Positions 20,880 to 29,649 of a stretch of 40,388 nucleotides of DNA are shown here, one piece after another (the stretch's first letter is position 1; each line of letters starts with the position of its first letter). The stretch covers positions 1-40,388 of the forward strand of contig JAUCBJ010000010.1 in NCBI GenBank assembly GCA_032718475.1, read 5' to 3'. The position numbers and the translations under genes are program-made. Source of the stretch: Nemertoderma westbladi (lineage: Eukaryota; Xenacoelomorpha; Nemertodermatida; Nemertodermatidae). Under the pieces are notes generated by a model. The model saw nothing but the letters and a program-made list of their open reading frames with translations, searched no databases and had not been told where the DNA came from.

Positions 20880-23197
20880 AGACATTGGAGAAACGGCCTG
20901 CTCAACCACAGCCACTGCAAACTTATGTGGTAAGAACTAGAGTAGGTTGGTACTTTACTGGCCCTTCCCGTAGAACTCTAGAAGAGAGAATGCCCCACGA
21001 ACAAATATATCAGGTAAGTGATTGGGAAGAGGAAAGCAGTGAGGTGGACGAACCAACTGAGGGAACACCATACTCCTCAGATAATGACGACATCTACCAA
21101 CTCTTCGATGAAGAGAACACAATGGACCTACTTACCGAAAACCAAACTTGGAAAAACCAAACGAACCTATGTCAACTGATTCGCCCAACGGAATCCATTA
21201 TTTATAATGACGAACTTAATGACGAGGTAGAGCGCTACAACGCTAGAACTCGGGACGAACTCGCTGTACGATTCTTTACCCAAGAATTGGTAGAACCCAA
21301 TTCATACGACAAAGCCCTGTCGATAGAAGAAGAAAGAGCCAAGCAAATCCAGGAAACAACCACACGTTTTTTAAAAGATCAAGGTAGATATGAAATCGGA
21401 CTACCCTTCCGAAAACGTGAACCCAGATTTATAAATAACAGACCCTTGGCTGAGAAAAGAATCAATCAATTACATCGACGTCTTACGGCAAACGCTTCAG
21501 CTAAGGAAATGTACCAAACTCAGTTGAAGAAATTTATCACAAAGGGATATGCGGAGCGAGTACCGGAAGGAACTCCAATAACTGAAAGGACTTATTATCT
21601 AACACATCATTATGTTCCCAAACCCGGTAAACCCCATGAAGTACGGGTAGTATTTGATGGCTCCGCCCTATATATGGGCCAATCCCTTAATTCCGAGTTG
21701 TTACCAGGACCCAACTTGCTCCAATCTTTGTTGGGAATACTGTTGAGATTAAGACAATATTCCATCGCGTTCGCCTCCGATATAGAAGGAATGTTCCTAC
21801 AAGTCAAGGCGTTGGATCGTGATAGAGACAGCCTAAGATTCCTGTGGTGGCCTGAAGGAGATCTCAACCAGAAACCGGTAGAGTACTGGATGACCATCCA
21901 GGCTTTTGGGATTATATCAAGCCCTTCAAACGCCTGCTCAGTGGTCCGTACCACTGCGGATGACAACCGGGATGCCTTCTCCAAAGAGGTGATAGATAAC
22001 ATCAAACGAGACATATACATGGACGACAATTTAAAGTCCCTTCCATCAGTAAAGGAAGCCATTGATGTCGCGAAAGGAACGGTTGAGTGTTTGAAAAGAG
22101 GTGGATTTCGATTGACGAAGTTCACCAGCAACTCCCGTGAGTTTCTGGAAGCAATATCTGTAGAAGACCGGGGATCAAAAGATCTCGACTTAATACATGA
22201 TGATCTTCCGGAAACCAAGACGCTTGGCTTGAAGTGGGACACAGAAAGAGACATCCTGTTTTTTCAGTTAAAACAGCGAGATAATCCAGTTCGGACCAAA
22301 CGGATTTGTTTAAGTATTCTGAGCACTTATTTCGATCCCTTGGGATTTATTAGCCCAGTTATATTGATTGCTCGGAGTTTAGTACAACAAATGTGGCTGG
22401 AAAACCACTCGTGGGACGATCCACTCAAGGGAGAACTATTAAAGAAATGGATGAAATGGGAGGACTCGCTACCCGCCATCGAGAACTTTATAATTTCTCG
22501 TTCATATTTTGGTCATGTTCTCCCTACGTATTCCTATCAACTCCATGTATTTGGAGATGCCAGCGATATGGGAATCGGTATAGGAGCATACCTGCGAGTC
22601 GAAACTCCGGATGGAATCAAAGTTGCCTTGGTTACCTCTAAGGCATTGATTAACAACAAGCTTAAGGTTCCTCGGGCGGAGTTAAAAGCAGCATTATACG
22701 CTACAGCTATCGGACGGAATGTAACAGAACAGATCGATTATCCACTGGAGAAAACTGTTTATTGGACCGACGCTTTACTTGTATTGGAATATATAACGAA
22801 TGAAGTCTGTCAGTTCAGCGTCTTTGTTACTAACAGAGTAGCCATTATTCTTAGTCGCACAACGATAGATCAATGGAGACATTGCCCTGGTACGATTAAC
22901 CCAGCTGACATCGCCTCCAGAGGAGCAACTCCACAGGAACTGATAGATACCCCTGACTGGTTGGGTGGACCCGATTTTTTGAGCAAGGAAGAGGATGAAT
23001 GGCCTCCTCACCTTACCACGGCGAAGATTAGACAGGCCAAGGGAGCGGAGGAAGTAACACGACAGCCTAATCGCCCAGCTGGTCGTTTAGGTTTACTGGA
23101 AAGAGACCGAAAACTGTCCGGAAACCATGGAAGGCAAGATACTCTTCCTACGACCACTTCCCTAATTCGACAAAGATCTAGGGACTCCATAACGTAA
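20840..23197 (+). CDS. BEL/Pao reverse transcriptase and RNase H
   Basis: A 785-codon frame, -1 relative to the protease frame. It opens with the BEL-typical ILIGQNAHEALE and VVRTRVGWYFTGP segment, then an acidic insert. RT spans about residues 210-480: HYVPKPGKPHEVRVVFDGSA near 251, FASDIEGMFLQV near 311, and YMDDN at 393-397 with the catalytic Asp pair. A connection with SILSTYFDPLGFISP follows near 497, and RNase H starts near 570 (FGDASD, Asp 573) and continues through KVPRAELKA and YWTDALLVL. After the WRHCPGTINPADIASRG motif and WLGGPDFL the protein ends within about 90 residues. No H2C2 zinc domain, DDE integrase core or DUF5641-like tail is present; the last 60 residues look unrelated. 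Confidence 0.92.
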   Translation: MQILIGQNAHEALETLEKRPAQPQPLQTYVVRTRVGWYFTGPSRRTLEERMPHEQIYQVSDWEEESSEVDEPTEGTPYSSDNDDIYQLFDEENTMDLLTENQTWKNQTNLCQLIRPTESIIYNDELNDEVERYNARTRDELAVRFFTQELVEPNSYDKALSIEEERAKQIQETTTRFLKDQGRYEIGLPFRKREPRFINNRPLAEKRINQLHRRLTANASAKEMYQTQLKKFITKGYAERVPEGTPITERTYYLTHHYVPKPGKPHEVRVVFDGSALYMGQSLNSELLPGPNLLQSLLGILLRLRQYSIAFASDIEGMFLQVKALDRDRDSLRFLWWPEGDLNQKPVEYWMTIQAFGIISSPSNACSVVRTTADDNRDAFSKEVIDNIKRDIYMDDNLKSLPSVKEAIDVAKGTVECLKRGGFRLTKFTSNSREFLEAISVEDRGSKDLDLIHDDLPETKTLGLKWDTERDILFFQLKQRDNPVRTKRICLSILSTYFDPLGFISPVILIARSLVQQMWLENHSWDDPLKGELLKKWMKWEDSLPAIENFIISRSYFGHVLPTYSYQLHVFGDASDMGIGIGAYLRVETPDGIKVALVTSKALINNKLKVPRAELKAALYATAIGRNVTEQIDYPLEKTVYWTDALLVLEYITNEVCQFSVFVTNRVAIILSRTTIDQWRHCPGTINPADIASRGATPQELIDTPDWLGGPDFLSKEEDEWPPHLTTAKIRQAKGAEEVTRQPNRPAGRLGLLERDRKLSGNHGRQDTLPTTTSLIRQRSRDSIT

Positions 23198-24483
23198 TTA
23201 TATATGGAGTAGGTGTATGTCTATATTATTTTATCTATTTTATTACATTTTATATGTAAATGTTATTATGTACGTTATTATAATCGTTTTTATTTAATTT
23301 TATTTAGTAAAATGTTATTTTAGAATATTTAGTAGATTAGTGCAATATATTAGTGTTTATTACGTACATAATTACTTATAATATATATTTAGTGCGACGG
23401 CAAGAAGTAATTATTTTCTCTTTCCTTACTGTCCGTATTATATTATAAATGCGAGACTATAGTAAGATGACATGTCAGTACTTCTTAAAGTACAATAAAG
23501 CCACTACTATATTTAAGTATTATTGGTAGGCAGAGTATTAGGAATGCAAAGTTCAGATCCTCGTGTCTCGGCTAAACCAAGCTCTGGGTAGACCTTGGAA
23601 ACGACTTGCCTCTTCACACTGACATTGCTTCGTGCGATATTGCTCTTCTACCTTATAACAAATAATACATATAGTAGCGTGATGTCCCTCTAACAGTAGC
23701 GTAAATCGCAAATAAATCTGTTAAACTTTTGACCATCTGTAATTCTAGTCGATTAAGATATCGTGGCACCCACCGATATACTTGAAAGACAAATTCTAGA
23801 ATCAGTGGTTAACGTCCCCAGACAAGTTCTGGAATAAATCGGTGCCCATCCTAAATATTAATTTAATATTTATTGAAATCTGTAAAATCCCGATCCTTTA
23901 AAATTTCTAGTCAATTAAGATATCGCAGTATTTACCGATATTCTTAGAAGGACTATTTTATAGAATTAAGGATCCTAAGTCCCCAGATATGCTCTGGAAT
24001 AAAATTTGTATCAATTTAACATCAAATAATAAAATTCACGGGAATAAATTTAAATTCATATTCAAATGAATTTCATAAATTGTCATTTTGTGCAATTTAT
24101 AAGATTCCCAAAATTCCAGTAATTAATAGATCATGGGAGCGGAGATTCATATTGAGTGTACTAGAGTGCGAGAATCTCCAACATATAGTCAATGGCCGAT
24201 AAAATTTATAAAATCATGCATAAAGAGGATATTGACAATTAAAGAATTACTATTAAATAACATCCCAGATCTGTATGCATGAGAATTACCCTAATTCTAC
24301 CGCTAGTTTTCCATAATGTCACCATGGCAACACCCACGCTAGAATTAGAAGCAAGTTAAAGGAACAATAAAAAGCTTGCCCCATTGCGTAGCATAAGAGT
24401 ATACATAGCGCACTATTAGTATCCAAGGATACATAGTAATAACGTGACATTCTGGAAGACACTGACTAACGGACAAATGGCAT
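23198..24483 (+). other. noncoding block after RNase H, where integrase would be
   Basis: AT-rich, with no frame above about 60 codons on the plus strand. It includes the duplicated hairpin-AATAAA module (23744-24003), a purine-rich GGGAGCGG at 24135-24142, and a hairpin GGAGATTC (24141-24148) with GAATCTCC (24172-24179). I see no remnant of an integrase. Confidence 0.7.
23744..24003 (+). repeat. tandemly duplicated hairpin-AATAAA module
   Basis: Two diverged copies, about 165 bp apart (23744-23838 and 23907-24003). Each starts TCTAGTC(G/A)ATTAAGATATCG, has ACCGATAT in the middle, and ends GTCCCCAGA-N5-TCTGGAATAAA. The final hairpin has the same stem CCAGA/TCTGG in both copies (23818-23832 and 23983-23997) with different loops (CAAGT, TATGC), and AATAAA follows at once in both. 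The form suggests an RNA processing or 3'-end signal, which is an inference. Confidence 0.75.
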
Positions 24484-24493
24484 GCATGTGTGC

Positions 24494-24980
24494 TACTACT
24501 ACTAGGATCGGCATGCTGCATTGCAGCTGCATTTTTAAGAATGCTGTGCCGGCTTGTCAACAAAATTGCACCGCCACAACTCCCTATCACCCATGACATT
24601 TGCTAGATCATCCGCATCTTTAAGGCCAGTGTCCTTTAAGATGCGTCTCAAGAAAGTCATGGGCTGTCCACCATGCTTATTCACTCCATGAGGCTGCCAA
24701 AGTACAAGATTATGCACTGGCTGGTCCTCACGGCGAAAGCAATGTCCTGCAAAGCGGAGGCGATTTTGTTCTAGTGTCAAGCTTGGGGGAACCAATGAGA
24801 CACCTCCAATGTTATATAGTGTCTGGTTGGAGATGTGTGCATTGTACTTGACACAATGAACCCGGCGTAGCATTCTTGTGAATGTGCCATCCAGAGATTT
24901 GGTGTCCTCAGCAGTTAGAGCCCAGCATGGACTCCCATAGAGGAGTACTGGAACTACTGCTGCTCTAAATAATCGGACCT
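24494..24980 (-). mobile_element. 5'-truncated LINE copy nested in the BEL/Pao element
   Basis: Matches 940-1422 with about four substitutions in 480 bp, so it is a close sister of the LINE in the Amt intron. The LINE 3' tail is (TAC)n-like on the plus strand at 24494-24502. TGCATGTGTGC occurs at 24483-24493 and 24984-24994, an 11-bp target duplication; GTG at 24981-24983 is extra. The C-terminal end of the RT frame (24535-24873) is still open, but the fragment cannot make an enzyme. Confidence 0.92.
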
Positions 24981-24994
24981 GTGTGCATGTGTGC

Positions 24995-25317
24995 AGTAAG
25001 TAATGATTGTATGGAATTTGTGCGTTTATAGGTGAATGTTACTACTAAAGTGTGTTTACAGTAGCTAATCGCAATTGTAAAGTAGCCCTAACTCTACCGA
25101 GATAACCTCAAGTGGATTCAAGCCTTTGGGACGGACAGTGGTGGGACTTGTGCCGGTTATCGTTGTCGTGCTGTTGCTACATGTTGGCGTAAACACTGCG
25201 ACAACGGTACATCGGCGCTGAGAAACCCACTGTCCGGGGGCAAAGCCTAGTAGGCAGCGACGCCCGCTTGCCTAAAATATTAACTCATATTGATATTAAT
25301 AAACTCAGATAGCAGAT
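24995..25317 (+). other. leader of the 3' reading frame, with a strongly folding segment
   Basis: Runs from the LINE target duplication to the ATG at 25318. It contains the structured segment at 25133-25273. TAATAAACTCAG at 25297-25308 is a possible splice acceptor nine bases before the ATG, though its pyrimidine tract is poor. Confidence 0.5.
25133..25273 (+). promoter_or_regulatory. predicted structured RNA upstream of the 1417-codon frame
   Basis: Nested perfect or near-perfect stems can be read directly: GGACAGTGG (25133-25141) with CCACTGTCC (25227-25235); GTGCCG (25150-25155) with CGGCGC (25213-25218, one G-U); CGTTGTCG (25161-25168) with CGACAACG (25199-25206). To the right are two mutually exclusive hairpins that share AGGC: GCCT-AGT-AGGC (25245-25255), and AGGCAGCG with CGCTTGCCT (25252-25273, one bulge). 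It is GC-richer than its surroundings. It could be an internal ribosome entry, packaging or switch-like element; it matches no ribozyme core that I know. Confidence 0.6.
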
Positions 25318-28300
25318 ATGACGGAATTGATAGAAGATGACCTTGGTATTAGAGAGCGATATACTCTACCTTTGCAAGCGTTTGTGGATAGCTTGATACG
25401 CGGTGAAGCCGATCCGACTATTACGGAGGACGATGGTCGTTATATCGAACCGCCGATGTCCCAGGAACAACTTACGCGTGAAGCGGACTATAGAAAATTC
25501 ACCGCTCGCTATACGAATCGTAATGGTACGTATATGGACTTCTTAACTACCGGCCATCCTACCGATTTACATGATACTGATGATGTAGACACCGAAAGGG
25601 AAATGGTTTTATTTAAATATCATGCCCAGCGGAATCGTAACGATAAACCGAGAATAGAACACGAGAACTCTATTCGCAACCTACTCGACAGAGAAAACGT
25701 TGAAGAACCCGATAAGCGCATCAACTTCAACGACTACTTGGAATTTTTGCGAGAAACCTATCTCAATATTGCCAGTCAACAGAACCTAGAGACTCGATAT
25801 CCTCAAGGTATACATCACGATCCCATGATAGAACTCAAACGACTCTATTTCACCATGATGTATCTTACCGCAGATCGTCCACTGCCTGTTGTCCCGGACA
25901 GCTTTGAACAAATGGAAGAGTATTGCAAAACTGGAGAACGATCACCCGCGTTTCCTCTGCAGGACGTACGTCTTTGGTATTATTGTGACTCATGTCCTAG
26001 ACCTAACCAGCAAACGGAAAGACATAAACATCCGCGGAGACGTTGTGCTAAACACAGTTTTACGCGTTATACTTACGGGAGTTTCGAGCGAAACCTGTTC
26101 GACGTATCACCTACGATCGCCCGTCTAAAACGATCGCTAAATAAACCCATGATCAGAGTTCCGGAATACTCGGTCAGGCCTCCCCATTTCCCCGTGAGAC
26201 CTCAAACTCTTGATCCTAACAGTATCACTGATCCTCCCGAGTTATACTCACTGTTCAAGGATTTGGTGTTACCCGAGCAGTTAATCGGTGGTGTTCCGAC
26301 GGTAGGTTCGTTGGATATTCGACCATCCTATTTAACCGGATTGGGACGCGGACATCTAACATCGCCATTTAATCCTTACAATCGGCCAGGATTAACTCCG
26401 ATACAACCTGCCACGGAAGTCGAGGAGAGTGTCATCAGAAACGCTCTAGACGCCATCCGACAGAAAATCGGAAAGGGAACCCAGGATTTTCTAGAGAAAC
26501 GTAAATTACAGCAGCAGGTCCAATCGGTGAAAGAGCTAGCCTTGCCGCAGTTTGATAGAGAAATCCAAAACCTCGAAGAGGACATCGAGCTTGGACGTAC
26601 GTATTCTCTACAGGAGTTTCTGGAAGAACGCTTGCAGAAACAAGCGGAGGAGAATCAACTGGAGGAGAGGCATACGGAAATGGATGAGAGAGAAGAAGCC
26701 GCTTTAGCCCAACCCGAAGCTCAGATACTCATAACCGATCTCTACTCTAAAACCGTCCGTCATCCCTCGATGGTTCCGCATTTCGGAGACAAACTTTTCG
26801 CAAAGATACAACCCCAACCGGTTGATATCAGCATAAGATCGCAAAATCTTATCGCTGACGCTCCTATGTTACAGCGTCCGCCAATCGAGGCCGCTCGAGT
26901 TGACGGTATACTCGTTGAACCTCCGGACAATCGAGCGGATCTTGTCCGTCGTATGGTACACGATGTCAACATACGCGCTAGACCTTTACAGAACTCTTTT
27001 TATGGAATTAAAGATCACCCTTATTACGTTAATCTGACTCAATATTATATGGTAAAACCAGAAGATCCGACGCATAATTTAAAGTTTCTACCACTAATAA
27101 ATCCTCTGGACATTGTCGAACTCGAACAATTGCAAAAACATCTGGATCAATTAGTAAAGGTAAACTCATTTCGAAAACCATATAACGTTTCTCGAATAGA
27201 GAAGGATACAGAACCCCCTTATAATCTCGATGGATTTATTAAAACTCGATTAGTCCATTGGAATCTAGACGTATTATTCGAGGATGAGAAAATCCAAAGA
27301 TATGGAAATGTGGAGACGTATACCACTCGATATATGAAGTATAGTGATCTCCCTGACGCTAATCAATGCGCCACCTTGTGGCATCCGGTAGGGATGACCC
27401 TCGAGAACGCCACCAAAGAGTGGAATGAAACTCTTAATATCATTGAGATGTATGGCGTTGTTACTTACGATAACGAAGGTAGCGTTCCAATCGGAGAATT
27501 AGGAACTACGCGCATGATACACATACGCGGATTAGCTGGCTCCACTCACGTGTTTACGCGAGCGTGTTCCGACGTGATCGATTATTCCTTTGAAACTCTC
27601 ACCGAAACGCAAAAGAATCTCCGACATGGACAATTCGAACTCGCGCAGCGTTACGTCATTGACACCGAACGCAAACCGGCCATGGGTATCGATGGATCGA
27701 TGTTACCCCAGCCCGTTCTCGAGATGTTATTCAACGAAAGAATCATTAAAATCGGCTCAGCTGTTTACGGAGATCTCCAAAACGACTTTCGGAATATGGA
27801 GAATATCCCCTATCCTTTCGTGGATACTCAGCTGATAGCTCCTTGGGCCGAAGGCCGAGGTTTCTTTCGCACCATGTATGCTAATGCGTCTAGCAACATT
27901 ACAAAGGTGCAACGAACTTCCATCGGACATCTTGCCTTTCAGGAATACGGGTGGAATTTCAAGGTCGGAAATCCCATCAACTATCAACAAGTATACGGAG
28001 ACCATTATTCTCGATTATACTTTGACGGACCATTGACCGCACCTGGCGCCGTGTATAGCTTCATGAGTGTTCCACTCCGTCCCTCCTTAGCTATCTACAC
28101 GATCTTCGAAAACACCGCACTTTCCGGTTGGCTAGCCGATGTATGCAGTCGTACTATACGCGCCCATCCATTAATCCTTGGGACCAAACTCGCTAAGCTA
28201 GATGAACATAACAAATTCATCCGCTTTGAATGTTTCCGACGGTTTTTAACCCCGTTTCGCAACGTGGATAGCCAATTCAAAGACCGCGCTTTGACCAAGC

Positions 28301-29571
28301 TCAGCTTAAGAGACTCGGCTGCGGTGAAGTTAGATAGCGCTGGATTTGCTATTTTCAGAGACATTTGTGTAATAAACCTGCACTCCTCGGTTATCCAAAG
28401 ACCTCGGATCCCCACAGGTTATTCTGTCGTGGAAATTCAGACGGTAGGTCCACTTGAGGAGACAGCCACGCCTACCTCAACTATACAAGGGGAAGACGAA
28501 CCCATATGTTTAGAATCTGAAGAGATTCAGCCCCCCACGTCTCGGAGTAGCGATAGCGACTACATATTGGAATGGTATCAAGGTTCCCAGTGTCTTACTG
28601 CGTATGATTATCGCCATGCCAAATATGTTTCACGACAACGTTGTCGGCTGTGTGCATCGAGAGACCATATTACGTCTATGGACACCAACGATCTCTGTTC
28701 CTATTTCCACGAGCAACCGTCGATGGAAATCTATTGTGCATATTGTCGGCTTAATAATTTGCACATTTTTGCTGTCTGCCCCCAATTTATGACTCAATGC
28801 CATCATTGTCAATTAAAAGGACACGCCAGCTTTGATTGTCCCTTTAACCATGATTTAGAGAGCGTAGATGAAATGATTGTACTACGTTATATCAGAGCTT
28901 GGGAAGCGAACGCTGATTTACATTGTGATTCACGCCATCGCTATTATCCTGGACGCGCTTACGAAGGAGTTTATGCGTTCCATCCTTATTTGTTTGCCTC
29001 CGTCGAGCAGAAATCGCGCCTATCAAGTTATGAACTATTGAAGCGCGTTGGAGAATGTATTTCAACCAAATATGTACGCAAATTCCTCAGGAGCATTAAT
29101 CCGAGTGACATCAATTCGTATAACTTAATAAACTTTATCCGTCAAGATCCGGCCTATGGAGACTTATTTGTCAACTCACACCCCGAGTTACAAGAAGTAT
29201 ATCGACGGCCTTACGAGTACAGAGCCCGCGAACGCGAGTTGGAAAGAACCATTAAACCAAGGAAGTTTCTAACTGCCTATGGTCCACCCACGGCCCTCGT
29301 TCAGACCACTCGTAAAGGACCCGTAAGAGCGGCTGTCTTGAAACGAGCTCTCAAAGCCGTTAGACCCCTCTCCCCGGACGTTGATGTCAATCAACCCGGT
29401 ACTTCGACCGGCGGATATACCGATCGCAATCCCATACCTTCTGATGCAATCATATTGCACCCTTCACCCAGGAGTTATAGCCCTCCTCGTAAAGTGGCTC
29501 GCCCCAAAGAGAAAAGGACTCTTGCTAGCTTTAAAAAACTGCGTAAACGCCGTCCGCGCAAGAAAGACTAA
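25318..29571 (+). CDS. 1417-residue protein of unknown family with zinc knuckles
   Basis: An uninterrupted frame from ATG 25318 to TAA 29571, inside the LTR element and in its sense strand. No signal peptide or membrane helix is visible, which speaks against an envelope protein, and there is no DDE or other catalytic signature. Near residues 223-247 there is a possible zinc site (CDSCPRPN, then HKHPRRRCAKH). A helical, charged Gln/Glu-rich stretch spans about 370-465. Near 1109-1174 are three Cys/His clusters: CRLC-x4-H-x9-C, CAYC-x5-H-x4-C and a classic knuckle CHHCQLKGHASFDC (CX2CX4HX4C). The C-terminal 30 residues are strongly basic (KLRKRRPRKKD). The pattern suggests a nucleic-acid-binding structural protein, perhaps a second Gag-like protein. 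That is inference; the family is not recognised. Confidence 0.85.
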   Translation: MTELIEDDLGIRERYTLPLQAFVDSLIRGEADPTITEDDGRYIEPPMSQEQLTREADYRKFTARYTNRNGTYMDFLTTGHPTDLHDTDDVDTEREMVLFKYHAQRNRNDKPRIEHENSIRNLLDRENVEEPDKRINFNDYLEFLRETYLNIASQQNLETRYPQGIHHDPMIELKRLYFTMMYLTADRPLPVVPDSFEQMEEYCKTGERSPAFPLQDVRLWYYCDSCPRPNQQTERHKHPRRRCAKHSFTRYTYGSFERNLFDVSPTIARLKRSLNKPMIRVPEYSVRPPHFPVRPQTLDPNSITDPPELYSLFKDLVLPEQLIGGVPTVGSLDIRPSYLTGLGRGHLTSPFNPYNRPGLTPIQPATEVEESVIRNALDAIRQKIGKGTQDFLEKRKLQQQVQSVKELALPQFDREIQNLEEDIELGRTYSLQEFLEERLQKQAEENQLEERHTEMDEREEAALAQPEAQILITDLYSKTVRHPSMVPHFGDKLFAKIQPQPVDISIRSQNLIADAPMLQRPPIEAARVDGILVEPPDNRADLVRRMVHDVNIRARPLQNSFYGIKDHPYYVNLTQYYMVKPEDPTHNLKFLPLINPLDIVELEQLQKHLDQLVKVNSFRKPYNVSRIEKDTEPPYNLDGFIKTRLVHWNLDVLFEDEKIQRYGNVETYTTRYMKYSDLPDANQCATLWHPVGMTLENATKEWNETLNIIEMYGVVTYDNEGSVPIGELGTTRMIHIRGLAGSTHVFTRACSDVIDYSFETLTETQKNLRHGQFELAQRYVIDTERKPAMGIDGSMLPQPVLEMLFNERIIKIGSAVYGDLQNDFRNMENIPYPFVDTQLIAPWAEGRGFFRTMYANASSNITKVQRTSIGHLAFQEYGWNFKVGNPINYQQVYGDHYSRLYFDGPLTAPGAVYSFMSVPLRPSLAIYTIFENTALSGWLADVCSRTIRAHPLILGTKLAKLDEHNKFIRFECFRRFLTPFRNVDSQFKDRALTKLSLRDSAAVKLDSAGFAIFRDICVINLHSSVIQRPRIPTGYSVVEIQTVGPLEETATPTSTIQGEDEPICLESEEIQPPTSRSSDSDYILEWYQGSQCLTAYDYRHAKYVSRQRCRLCASRDHITSMDTNDLCSYFHEQPSMEIYCAYCRLNNLHIFAVCPQFMTQCHHCQLKGHASFDCPFNHDLESVDEMIVLRYIRAWEANADLHCDSRHRYYPGRAYEGVYAFHPYLFASVEQKSRLSSYELLKRVGECISTKYVRKFLRSINPSDINSYNLINFIRQDPAYGDLFVNSHPELQEVYRRPYEYRARERELERTIKPRKFLTAYGPPTALVQTTRKGPVRAAVLKRALKAVRPLSPDVDVNQPGTSTGGYTDRNPIPSDAIILHPSPRSYSPPRKVARPKEKRTLASFKKLRKRRPRKKD

Positions 29572-29649
29572 CTGTTTAGAGTATTTTTATATTTTAGAAA
29601 CTGTGATTTTGTATATTTTATAGACTTAAATCCCATTTTCTGGGAGCGG
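29572..29649 (+). promoter_or_regulatory. 3' untranslated stretch and polypurine tract
   Basis: Short AT-rich stretch after the stop codon, ending in GGGAGCGG (29642-29649) directly against the 3' LTR. This is where the plus-strand primer of an LTR element lies. The same octamer also occurs at 23041-23048 and 24135-24142. Confidence 0.7.

Noticed and set aside
25133-25273. Self-cleaving ribozyme (hammerhead or HDV-like)
   Set aside because: CTGAGAAAC near 25218 resembles parts of a hammerhead core, but the CUGANGA and GAAA elements are not separated by a stem and no cleavage-site context fits.
25318-29571. The long 3' frame as an envelope gene
   Set aside because: No N-terminal signal peptide, no transmembrane helix near the C-terminus, and the C-terminus is very basic. 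Zinc knuckles fit nucleic-acid binding better.
25318-29571. The long 3' frame as a displaced integrase
   Set aside because: I found no H2C2 zinc motif followed by a D-D-E spacing. The knuckles are of the CX2CX4HX4C type and lie near the C-terminus.
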